From the NCBI GenBank assembly GCA_937921865.1, contig CAKZWF010000004.1, forward strand, positions 1 through 64,000: a stretch of 64,000 nt of DNA, written 5' to 3'. Shown here piece by piece: positions 1 through 7,553 of this stretch. The position numbers and the translations under genes are program-made. The notes under the pieces are model-generated. The model was not told where the DNA came from. It was given only the letters and a program-made list of their open reading frames with translations, and did no database searches. This stretch comes from an uncultured Pseudomonadales bacterium. GTDB taxonomy: Bacteria; Pseudomonadota; Gammaproteobacteria; Pseudomonadales; Azotimanducaceae. The stretch's first letter is position 1. Every line of letters begins with the position of its first letter.

Positions 1-819
1 AGCGTCGACAATCAAATTCTCACCACCCCAAATGTGAATGTGCTATATACGGCAGCTGCAGTGGACACCACGGGGGGCTTCACCCTTAACCTCCCCGTTG
101 ACGACACTCGCTTAATTACTGCGCAGATCATCAACTTGGACACCCATACAACACCGGTCCATCTCAACAAGGGTGGTGTGTACAATTTCCCGGCGGGGCA
201 GTTTGATGACCACGTAGGAATCTTGGTTCGCATCGGTGTTGATGGCAAGGCGGATGCAGAGTCTCAGGTGAAGGTCATCGCCGCTGAATTGAGTGTTGAC
301 GCGGTGAATGCTAATCCAATTCCGGACTACGACTTGGAAAAACTCCTCGCCACACGGACAGCAATGAAAAACGAATTCTCAAAAACGCCGATCGATAGCG
401 TCGGTGGAATGGTTGAAACGGTTGATCAGATCAAAGACTGGGAGAAGTACACTCTGATCGCTGCGGGCGGATGGGGTCTGAGTGGACCGGAGCGAGCTGC
501 ATACAAGCTTATCCCCGGACCTGAAGCCCTTGATTGCAGCACGGTGACGTTTGATGCCCCGCCGGTAAACACCGAGGCAAATGGTTTTTACAGCCTCACG
601 ATCTACGGTAAGGACATGTTCCTAATGACGGACGAAAACAACACCTTCAAAAGTGATAGTTCAGGCCGCATTGAGGTCACGGTTGGGTTAGCTGAATGTG
701 CGGAAGGTGCCGCCCCTTATCTCCAGGCAACTAAGCCCTGGAACATAGTGTTGAGGGCGTACGAACCTGATGCGGAGGCGTTCATGGCGCAAGATGACGG
801 AACTGTCACCGCAAAGTGA
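1..819 (+). CDS. DUF1254/DUF1214-like protein, 5' truncated by window edge
   Basis: Frame is open from base 1 (SVDNQILTTPNVNVLYTAAAVDTTGG...). The N-terminal part resembles the DUF1254 'pN.dtlYs.a..D' motif and the C-terminal 'PWNIVLRAYEPD' resembles DUF1214. Confidence 0.7.
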   Translation, partial: SVDNQILTTPNVNVLYTAAAVDTTGGFTLNLPVDDTRLITAQIINLDTHTTPVHLNKGGVYNFPAGQFDDHVGILVRIGVDGKADAESQVKVIAAELSVDAVNANPIPDYDLEKLLATRTAMKNEFSKTPIDSVGGMVETVDQIKDWEKYTLIAAGGWGLSGPERAAYKLIPGPEALDCSTVTFDAPPVNTEANGFYSLTIYGKDMFLMTDENNTFKSDSSGRIEVTVGLAECAEGAAPYLQATKPWNIVLRAYEPDAEAFMAQDDGTVTAK

Positions 820-828
820 TGTAACAAT

Positions 829-932
829 GCCCATAACAAGACCTTGAAACGGACAAATTACAGCTGGCCGTGTTCGCTTCGCTCTCGATTTTAGGCAGCT
901 ACAATTTGCCGCTTAAGGTGGCGTTATAGGGC
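829..932 (+). mobile_element. attC-like integron recombination site
   Basis: R''-like GCCCATAAC (829-837) and R'-like GCGTTATAGGGC (921-932) are near-complementary. L''-like ACCTTGAAACGG pairs with CCGCTTAAGGT with one extra G in the left arm. The inner arms CAAATTACAGCTGGCC / GGCAGCTACAATTTG also pair. It starts 10 bp after a CDS stop and ends 12 bp before the next start codon. Confidence 0.7.
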
Positions 933-944
933 TTGCACGCTTCA

Positions 945-1175
945 ATGAAACTAATCAGCGTGACAATGGCAATGGCAATGGCAATGGCAATTGCAATTGC
1001 AGTGTTGGTCGTAGCTTGCGGTCAAAGACCGGAGCCTGAAGGAAGCATGATGATTGCTGATGACCAGCAATACGCTAAACTTATTCAGGCACTTGATGAC
1101 AAGCAGATTAAGTTTTACGAAGCGGGCAGTAATCAGCCCTATAACCAGTTGGGGCAGCTGCTCGTTACCGGCTGA
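945..1175 (+). CDS. small putative lipoprotein
   Basis: MKLISVTMAMAMAMAIAIAVLVVACGQ: signal peptide with a lipobox-like VVAC; ATG at 945. The hydrophobic core is encoded by hexamer repeats. Confidence 0.55.
   Translation: MKLISVTMAMAMAMAIAIAVLVVACGQRPEPEGSMMIADDQQYAKLIQALDDKQIKFYEAGSNQPYNQLGQLLVTG
965..1000 (+). repeat. hexanucleotide tandem repeat (AATGGC)x4 (AATTGC)x2
   Basis: Direct read: aatggcaatggcaatggcaatggcaattgcaattgc. Confidence 0.95.
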
Positions 1176-1176
1176 T

Positions 1177-1200
1177 GTCCGCTTCTGGCCGAAAGCGGAC
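1177..1200. repeat. 24-bp hairpin repeat, copy 1
   Basis: gtccgcttctggccgaaagcggac; 8-bp complementary arms; 21/24 identical to copy 2 at 1862-1885. Confidence 0.8.
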
Positions 1201-1341
1201 GTTTCCCCACCGAGTTAAAGTGTCTATTTCCCACTCTGAATGGAAGGTCGATTGCAATTCTCGATCGCACTAGCCAGGCTATGCGTAACAAAAGGATTGA
1301 GGCTATCGTTGAGAGGCAATCCAGACAATAGACCTATCTGC

Positions 1342-1839
1342 ATGATCCTGCTGATGGCTCCTCCAGGCTCCGGAAAAACTACACTCGGAAACGAATTGAA
1401 TCGGCAGGGTATCGCCTCATATAGCGAACTTGAACCTAAGCTAATCCAGCTTTATGGAGAGGGCGACGAATTCGCAAAACACAGAGCTACTGCGCATCTG
1501 TGGATTTGGGACTTCTATCGAAGCGAGCTTCGGGAATCTAGCTTGCCGGTAATCATGGAGACTACGGGAATCGCCGGGCGTGACTTCATAAACGAAGTAG
1601 GCAGCCAACATAATATGCTCTTCGTTAAGCTTGATACACCGAGAGAGGTCTGCTTGGCGCGTCTTCGAGTTCGACCCAGAGGTCGCAATATAAATGAAGG
1701 CACCGAAGAATCTTCTGGCGAGTTTTACGATAATTGGCATGCAAATGTGGCGCCTACCTACGACTTTGGCTTGACTGTGAGCGGCACAAATATAGTGGCA
1801 GACGTATGTTTGATTCGTAAAAAAATTTCTACAAGCTGA
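1342..1839 (+). CDS. small P-loop nucleotide kinase-like ATP-binding protein
   Basis: Walker A motif APPGSGKTTLGNEL near the N-terminus; likely start at Met 1342 (ORF extends upstream to 1240). Confidence 0.65.
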   Translation: MILLMAPPGSGKTTLGNELNRQGIASYSELEPKLIQLYGEGDEFAKHRATAHLWIWDFYRSELRESSLPVIMETTGIAGRDFINEVGSQHNMLFVKLDTPREVCLARLRVRPRGRNINEGTEESSGEFYDNWHANVAPTYDFGLTVSGTNIVADVCLIRKKISTS

Positions 1840-1861
1840 GTTTGATTGGATGACGCAAAGC

Positions 1862-1885
1862 GACCGCTTGTGGCCGATAGCGGAC
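1862..1885. repeat. 24-bp hairpin repeat, copy 2
   Basis: gaccgcttgtggccgatagcggac; 21/24 identical to copy 1. Confidence 0.8.
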
Positions 1886-2272
1886 CTTCCCGAGATTCTG
1901 AATAGAGTCTGATTCAGAAGACTGTTAGTACCCTTCCCGTTTTTCTAAATCTGGGACGGAGGTGTATCTACTGACATTCAAAGGAACCGGGACTCCTGGC
2001 CGTCTTGGTAGGGGGGGTGTTCCCGAAGGGACCCAAACCTCTGCAGGCAGAGCCAAACTGCTGGTATCTCCCAACAGTCCCGCCACTTACTCCTCGCACC
2101 GAGGATTCCGGGCAAGTGTCGCAGGAGCATGGTGCTGGATTGGACGGAGTGGGGATGTAGGAAATTGACCAGGGAGGCAGTCGGAATGGGTTAATGTGTG
2201 TGAATGCTGCGAAGATTGGTAAGTGCATGCAGTATCTTTGTGGGCAAAGATGTTGGGAAGGAGAAGCGTATT

Positions 2273-2301
2273 AAAAAATAACCAATTAAAACAATTAGTT
2301 A
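2273..2301 (-). terminator. intrinsic terminator of selC
   Basis: On the minus strand: ATAACTAATTGTTTTAATTGGTTAT stem-loop followed by a T run, just after the selC 3' end. Confidence 0.6.
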
Positions 2302-2311
2302 TCTTCATGAC

Positions 2312-2404
2312 TGGCGGAAGAGGTAGGAGTCGAACCCACCAGGCACGTCATCGCACCTCAACGGCTTTGAAGGCCGCGCGACCCACCGGGGCCGATGCTC
2401 TTCC
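2312..2404 (-). tRNA. selC: tRNA-Sec (anticodon TCA)
   Basis: Reverse complement GGAAGAGCATCGGCC...GCGGCCTTCAAAGCCG...GGTTCGACTCCTACCTCTTCCGCCA: long variable arm, TCA anticodon, 7-bp GGAAGAG/CTCTTCC acceptor, CCA end. selA and selB are nearby. Confidence 0.93.
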
Positions 2405-2581
2405 GTGACCGAGTGTAGCGAATTAGTCGGCCGTTGTGGTGCTCAATGAAGTCAAAAATCGCGCTCGAACTCAGCTTTAGTGGACGCTGCTGGAAAAACT
2501 TTAGATCAAAGCCACTTTTTCATTCAGCCGCTGGAGCTTACCCAAGCTGATACCATTCTGTGACGTTCCGAAGGTCTGGGG

Positions 2582-3868
2582 TTGACGGTGACAGATGCTG
2601 CACCGGTGACGGTTGAAGATCGAATTGAATCGCTGGATGTGATTCGCGGTTTTGCTCTGCTGGGTATTCTGCTGCTTAACATTCTCGGTTTCGGGCTGAT
2701 TTCGTCCGGCTATTTCAATCCTGAGGTTGCGGGCGGTTCAACGCCGTTTGAGATGGAACTGAATCTGGCGGTCTGGGCTGGTGTCGACGTCTTCTTTGAA
2801 GGCGCAATGCGCTGTCTGTTCTCGCTGCTGTTTGGTGCAGGCGTGGTGTTGTTTACCAGCAGTGCCCGCGAGCGTGGCGGTGTCCTGCACTATCGGCGTA
2901 ATTTCTGGCTGCTGGGGTTCGGGCTGTTCGATGCCTATATTCTGTTGTGGTCAGGTGACGTTCTGGTGACCTATGCGTTGGCAGGCATGGTGTTGTATCC
3001 GTTGCGTAACCTGTCTCCACGCAAACTCACCGCCTGGGCTACCGCGCTCATTATCCTGATGAGCCTGATGAACCTTGCTTTCTCTTTAAGCCTTGGTCAG
3101 GCCCGTCAGGTCATCGTTGCGTCAAATGCTGCTGAGATTACCGATCCCACTTCTCGAGAGCTCGCGATTGCCTGGGAGGACTTTGAGGCTGATTACACGC
3201 AGAGTCCTGAAGTGGTTGAAACGGAGCTGACGATGCGGCGCAGCAGCTACGCCAGCGCCTTTATTTACAACAGCGAATACATGACGGAAGTGCTCACCTT
3301 CGTTATTCCGGTGCTGCTGTTCTGGGATGCGCTGGCGATGATGCTGCTGGGCATGGCGCTGTTCAAGTGGCGCATCCTGGATGCGTCGAGAACTTCCGGT
3401 TTCTATCTGAAGCTGATGCTGATTGGATTCGGGGTGGGTCTGTTCACCAATCTGTATGAACTCATTCTGGTCTATGCCAGTGACTTTGACCCACTGCGGG
3501 TGCACGGCTACATGCGGCCGACCTATCACGTTGGCCGTCTGGCGATGGCGCTGGGTTATCTGGGTCTGGTAATGCTTATCTGCCGGGAAGGGTGGCTGGT
3601 CGGAATGCGCGCCAGGCTGGCGGCCGTCGGCCGGATGGCGTTGACGAACTATCTGATGCACTCGCTGATCTGCCTGTTTATCTTCACCGGGGCAGGACTG
3701 GCGCTGGTTGGAGAACTGCAGCGCTGGCAGCTCTATCCGATTGTTCTCGCTATCTGGATCTTTCAGCTGGCGCTTAGCCCCTGGTGGCTGACGCACTATC
3801 GATTTGGGCCTGTTGAATGGCTGTGGCGTGCACTCACCTATGGCAAGTTGCCGCAGATGAAGCGCTGA
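2582..3868 (+). CDS. DUF418 (YeiB-like) integral membrane protein
   Basis: RIESLDVIRGFALLGILLLNI N-terminus, many hydrophobic segments, C-terminal GPVEWLWRALTYGKLP typical of DUF418. Confidence 0.85.
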   Translation: MTVTDAAPVTVEDRIESLDVIRGFALLGILLLNILGFGLISSGYFNPEVAGGSTPFEMELNLAVWAGVDVFFEGAMRCLFSLLFGAGVVLFTSSARERGGVLHYRRNFWLLGFGLFDAYILLWSGDVLVTYALAGMVLYPLRNLSPRKLTAWATALIILMSLMNLAFSLSLGQARQVIVASNAAEITDPTSRELAIAWEDFEADYTQSPEVVETELTMRRSSYASAFIYNSEYMTEVLTFVIPVLLFWDALAMMLLGMALFKWRILDASRTSGFYLKLMLIGFGVGLFTNLYELILVYASDFDPLRVHGYMRPTYHVGRLAMALGYLGLVMLICREGWLVGMRARLAAVGRMALTNYLMHSLICLFIFTGAGLALVGELQRWQLYPIVLAIWIFQLALSPWWLTHYRFGPVEWLWRALTYGKLPQMKR

Positions 3869-3874
3869 GCGTGG

Positions 3875-5737
3875 CTAACCCAAGTTCAACCGGCTGAGTT
3901 CGCCGCCGATGCTTCGGGTATCGCCGTTGCGTCTGGTAAAACCCCGACTGTCGAAGTATTCCAGTACTTCAATGGCAACATTGCGCCCGATGCCTGATGC
4001 ATCTCGATACTCGCGCACGGTGAAAGGGCCGGCTGTTCCCAGTTTCATCGCCAGTTCAGCCAGCGGCTTCACCCTGGCGGGCAGGTAGTAGCGGCTGTCG
4101 CTGATTTTGACCAGCTGCTTCTTTACGACCAATGGCAACAGACCCTTGGCCAGTTGTGGAATCGGCTGCCGCAGCAGCTTGGCCAGGTCGCCAAGACTGG
4201 GCGGTTGCGCCTGATCGAGGTGTCTGGTGACTTTGGTCAGCAGGGTTCGTTCCGCGTCACTCAAATCGACCTGGTGGCTGGCAGGCAGGTAGCGTCCTGT
4301 CCTGTTTTCGAGCTGCCGGTTGCTGACCAGTTGGAGCAGTGCTGCAGGCAGCAGCGATTCTGGAATGACGCCAGTCAGATCACTCTGCTTGAGACCCTGA
4401 AGTGAAGGGTCGTTGCGGTGACGCTCGGAGATATTGTCCGTGAGGGTCTTAAGGTGGTTTATCCAGTCCTGCTCAGACACCGCAAACGACTCGATCTTAC
4501 GACACCCGTTATTCTCCAGAAGCCTGTTCAGCGACTTGTCATCGACACGCCAGACCTCCGTGAAGCGCTGCAGATCAACCTCGCCCAGTTCGAGGTGGCG
4601 GGTAAAAGCCTCTTCTGCGGTTGCAGCCTGATCCGCTTTCAAACGCAGCAGGCGCTGCGATGAGCGACGCCGTCCAGCGATGGACTGTGGTGCGAGCACC
4701 GCACCGCCTCCAAGGGTTCGATCCAGCCCCTGATCGCGGATGACCAGTCGATCCCCTCGAGCGACCAGCAGAGGTTCGTTGGTAATGATCTCAACTGCAG
4801 CAATACTGCCGGGAGCCATTCGGCCTTCCTGGAGCAGGGCAATGTGTCCGGTGCTGTGGCTGCTGGCGTGATAAACGTGCACGGGTAACCAGTGGCGAAC
4901 CGGTCGGGGGAAGTCGTCCAGCACCTGCAGATCGAGGGTGAACTGCTGGCTGCCGGTACTGTTCAGGCTCGTCAGCCATTGACCTCGTTTGACCGAATCG
5001 ATGTCTATGCCGGCAATGTTGATCGCGCAACGCTCACCTGCAGCGGCTGTGTCGACCGCTTTGTTCTGCGCACGCAGGCCTCGAACCCGGACTTCGCTGT
5101 TGTGTGGAAACAGCCGCAGTGATTCATCAATACGGACTGTTCCGGACTGAACGGTTCCCGTGACGACTACACCGGCGCCGGTAACCGTGAAGGCTCGGTC
5201 AATGGCGAGCCGGAAAGGTTCATCTGGGCCACTGTTTTTTTCCGCCTGGGCACCCACTAAAAGCTCACGCAGTTGCTCGAGTCCCTCACCTGTCTCTACT
5301 GAAGTGGTAATTGTCTGGGCGTTGTTGAGAAAGCTGTTGGCGGTTAGTTGCTGGATTTCCTGCCGTGCGGCGACGAGCCGTTCTGCGCTGACCCGGTCAG
5401 CTTTAGTGAGTGCAATCACACCCCCGCTTAAACCCAGCAACTCGAGAATCTGCAGATGCTCGCGGCTCTGTGGCATGGGTCCGTCGTCTGCGGCAATCAC
5501 CAGCAGCGCAAACTGTCGGCTGGCAACACCTGCGACCATGTTGTGAATGAACTTGTGGTGGCCGGGGACATCAACGAATCCCAGCGTACCCTGTGGTGTT
5601 TCCAGGTAGGCGAAACCCAGATCGATGGTCAGCCCGCGACGTTTCTCTTCTGCCAGGCGGTCTGTCTCGACACCGGTCAGCGCCCGCACTAGGCTGGTCT
5701 TACCATGATCGACATGGCCGGCGAGGGTAATGATCAT
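3875..5737 (-). CDS. selB: selenocysteine-specific translation elongation factor SelB
   Basis: MIITLAGHVDHGKTSLVRALTG GTPase plus C-terminal winged-helix repeats; ATGA overlap with the upstream selA stop. Confidence 0.93.
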   Translation of the reverse strand: MIITLAGHVDHGKTSLVRALTGVETDRLAEEKRRGLTIDLGFAYLETPQGTLGFVDVPGHHKFIHNMVAGVASRQFALLVIAADDGPMPQSREHLQILELLGLSGGVIALTKADRVSAERLVAARQEIQQLTANSFLNNAQTITTSVETGEGLEQLRELLVGAQAEKNSGPDEPFRLAIDRAFTVTGAGVVVTGTVQSGTVRIDESLRLFPHNSEVRVRGLRAQNKAVDTAAAGERCAINIAGIDIDSVKRGQWLTSLNSTGSQQFTLDLQVLDDFPRPVRHWLPVHVYHASSHSTGHIALLQEGRMAPGSIAAVEIITNEPLLVARGDRLVIRDQGLDRTLGGGAVLAPQSIAGRRRSSQRLLRLKADQAATAEEAFTRHLELGEVDLQRFTEVWRVDDKSLNRLLENNGCRKIESFAVSEQDWINHLKTLTDNISERHRNDPSLQGLKQSDLTGVIPESLLPAALLQLVSNRQLENRTGRYLPASHQVDLSDAERTLLTKVTRHLDQAQPPSLGDLAKLLRQPIPQLAKGLLPLVVKKQLVKISDSRYYLPARVKPLAELAMKLGTAGPFTVREYRDASGIGRNVAIEVLEYFDSRGFTRRNGDTRSIGGELSRLNLG

Positions 5738-7098
5738 GCGCCGAGGTGCCTCAGATTGACACACAGTTCATCGAGCAGCTCAGCGCCGCGCATATCCAGC
5801 CACAGTCTGCCCTGGCTGAGCCGGCCGATCACCGGCGTCGGTAGTTGGCGCAGCTGTTGCTGCAGATCGCGAAGCTGGCGTTCCTTTTCGCAGTGAATGG
5901 ACACACAGATACTGTCGATGGTCTGGTCCGGTAGCGATCCGCTGCCGATCTGGCAGTCAGCCACTTCAATGGTGGTTTTACAGTCCGGTGTGACAGGTTC
6001 CAGTGCCTTCACAACTGCCTCGGCCCGCTCACGGAGCACATCAGAATCAACAATCAGTGTGCGCAGCAGCGGCAGCCTTTCGGGCAGGCGCTCCGGGTCT
6101 TCAAACAGCGCCAGATTCTTCGACAGATAGGCCAGGGTCAGTTTGTCTGCCCTCAACGCACGTTTCATCGGGTTGTTCTTCAACTCACGAATCAATGACT
6201 CACGGCCCAAAATGATGCCTGCCTGCATGCCGCCGAGCAGCTTGTCACCGCTGAACGTGATCAGATCAACGCCCTGCGCAAGCAGCTGTTGTGGCATCGG
6301 CTCGTGAGGCAGTCCCCAGCGGGTCAGGTCCACCAGGGAACCACTGCCGAGATCAACACAGAATGGAATCTGTGAATCCCTGCCAAGTTTCGCCAGGTCG
6401 CTATTGCTGACGGTGCTGGTGAAACCGGCTACGTGATAATTGCTCGGGTGCACTTTGAGCAGCATGCCGGTGTCCTCATTGATCGCGCCGGCGAAGTCTT
6501 TCAGGTGGGTACGGTTGGTGGTGCCGACTTCAATGAGCTTACAGCCCGAACGCTCCATGATGTCCGGCAGACGAAAGCTGCCACCGATTTCAATCAGCTC
6601 ACCTCTGGAAACCGGTACCCGCTTGCCCAGAGCGAAGGTGTTCAGCACCAGCATCAGGGCGGCGGCGCCGTTGTTCACAATCGTGGCAGCTTCTGCACCA
6701 GTCAGCAGTTTCAGCCGGTCTTCAACAATGGCATCTCGATCGCCTCTTTTACCAGTCGTGAGGTCGAATTCCAGGTTCATCGGTCTGGTGACCAGCGGGG
6801 TGATCTCCTCAAGCAGTTCCGCGCTCAACAGCGCCCGTCCCAGATTGGTGTGAATGATTGTGCCGGTCAGGTTGAAAATCGGCTGATAGTCCGCGGTTGC
6901 CAGCGTTTCGCTCAAATAGCTCGCGTAGCCCGATGGGTTGTCGAGCCAGGCCGGTGGCTCGCCGCTGTCTCGCCAGGTCTGCTGCAGGTCTCTCAGCACA
7001 GACTTGATCCTCCCGGGTCCGTAGGTGGCGATCAGAGGACTCAACTCTGTCGCATTCAGGAGGCGATCGATACTCGGCAGTTTTCTCAGACTGGTCAT
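5734..7098 (-). CDS. selA: L-seryl-tRNA(Sec) selenium transferase SelA
   Basis: LPSIDRLLN...FNLTGTIIHTNLGRALLS...VNNGAAALMLVLNT...FSGDKLLGGMQAGIILG, characteristic of SelA. Confidence 0.95.
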   Translation of the reverse strand: MTSLRKLPSIDRLLNATELSPLIATYGPGRIKSVLRDLQQTWRDSGEPPAWLDNPSGYASYLSETLATADYQPIFNLTGTIIHTNLGRALLSAELLEEITPLVTRPMNLEFDLTTGKRGDRDAIVEDRLKLLTGAEAATIVNNGAAALMLVLNTFALGKRVPVSRGELIEIGGSFRLPDIMERSGCKLIEVGTTNRTHLKDFAGAINEDTGMLLKVHPSNYHVAGFTSTVSNSDLAKLGRDSQIPFCVDLGSGSLVDLTRWGLPHEPMPQQLLAQGVDLITFSGDKLLGGMQAGIILGRESLIRELKNNPMKRALRADKLTLAYLSKNLALFEDPERLPERLPLLRTLIVDSDVLRERAEAVVKALEPVTPDCKTTIEVADCQIGSGSLPDQTIDSICVSIHCEKERQLRDLQQQLRQLPTPVIGRLSQGRLWLDMRGAELLDELCVNLRHLGA

Positions 7099-7553
7099 CG
7101 GGCAATCTAGCTCAAGTGGTGTTCAGGATCCGGTGTCCGGGCCCAGTGAAGTCAGGAGTTTACCGACTCCTGGACTGCAACGTCTTGTCGGTGAGCGGTC
7201 AGACCGAATTCCGACGGTCAGAATTGCGACCGGGGGTGGTAGTGCTAGCTCGGATATCAATGAGCGAAATCGAATACAACGATTGAGATCGAGCGGGGAC
7301 TCGAACGCGGTCTGCACAACAGGGGATTTGCAGAATAACCAGAAAAGAATTTTTAACGCTAAACGAAGTGGCCAGGCTGCTGATGGGTGGCGACAACACT
7401 CAATTCAACAACTTTCTTGCGGACCTGTGTTGGGCCGAAGTATCCAGGCTACCCGTACATCAGGCTTTCGCCGCACAGTAGAACCAGGCCAATCGGGGCT
7501 GCCTGGTGGGCACCAGAATCACTCTGGAGCTCACCGGTTAACTCGATTCAGAT

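Noticed and set aside
1175-1240. Second attC after the lipoprotein CDS
   Set aside because: Only a short 24-bp hairpin is present; no paired R''/R' boxes. GAGTTAAAGTG alone is not enough.
1985-2170. Cobalamin riboswitch
   Set aside because: Only CCCGCCACT and CAGGAG resemble the consensus. The GGGAA/GGTG core and a downstream regulated gene are not evident. Kept only as a generic structured-RNA candidate.
1962-2228. ORFs 1962..2168 (+) and 1968..2228 (-) as genes
   Set aside because: Overlapping opposite-strand ORFs over hairpin-rich DNA; no recognisable domain or convincing ribosome-binding site.
3122-3796. 224-aa minus-strand ORF inside the DUF418 gene
   Set aside because: Antisense shadow ORF; composition (Gln/His/Arg rich) typical of reverse-strand reading of coding DNA.
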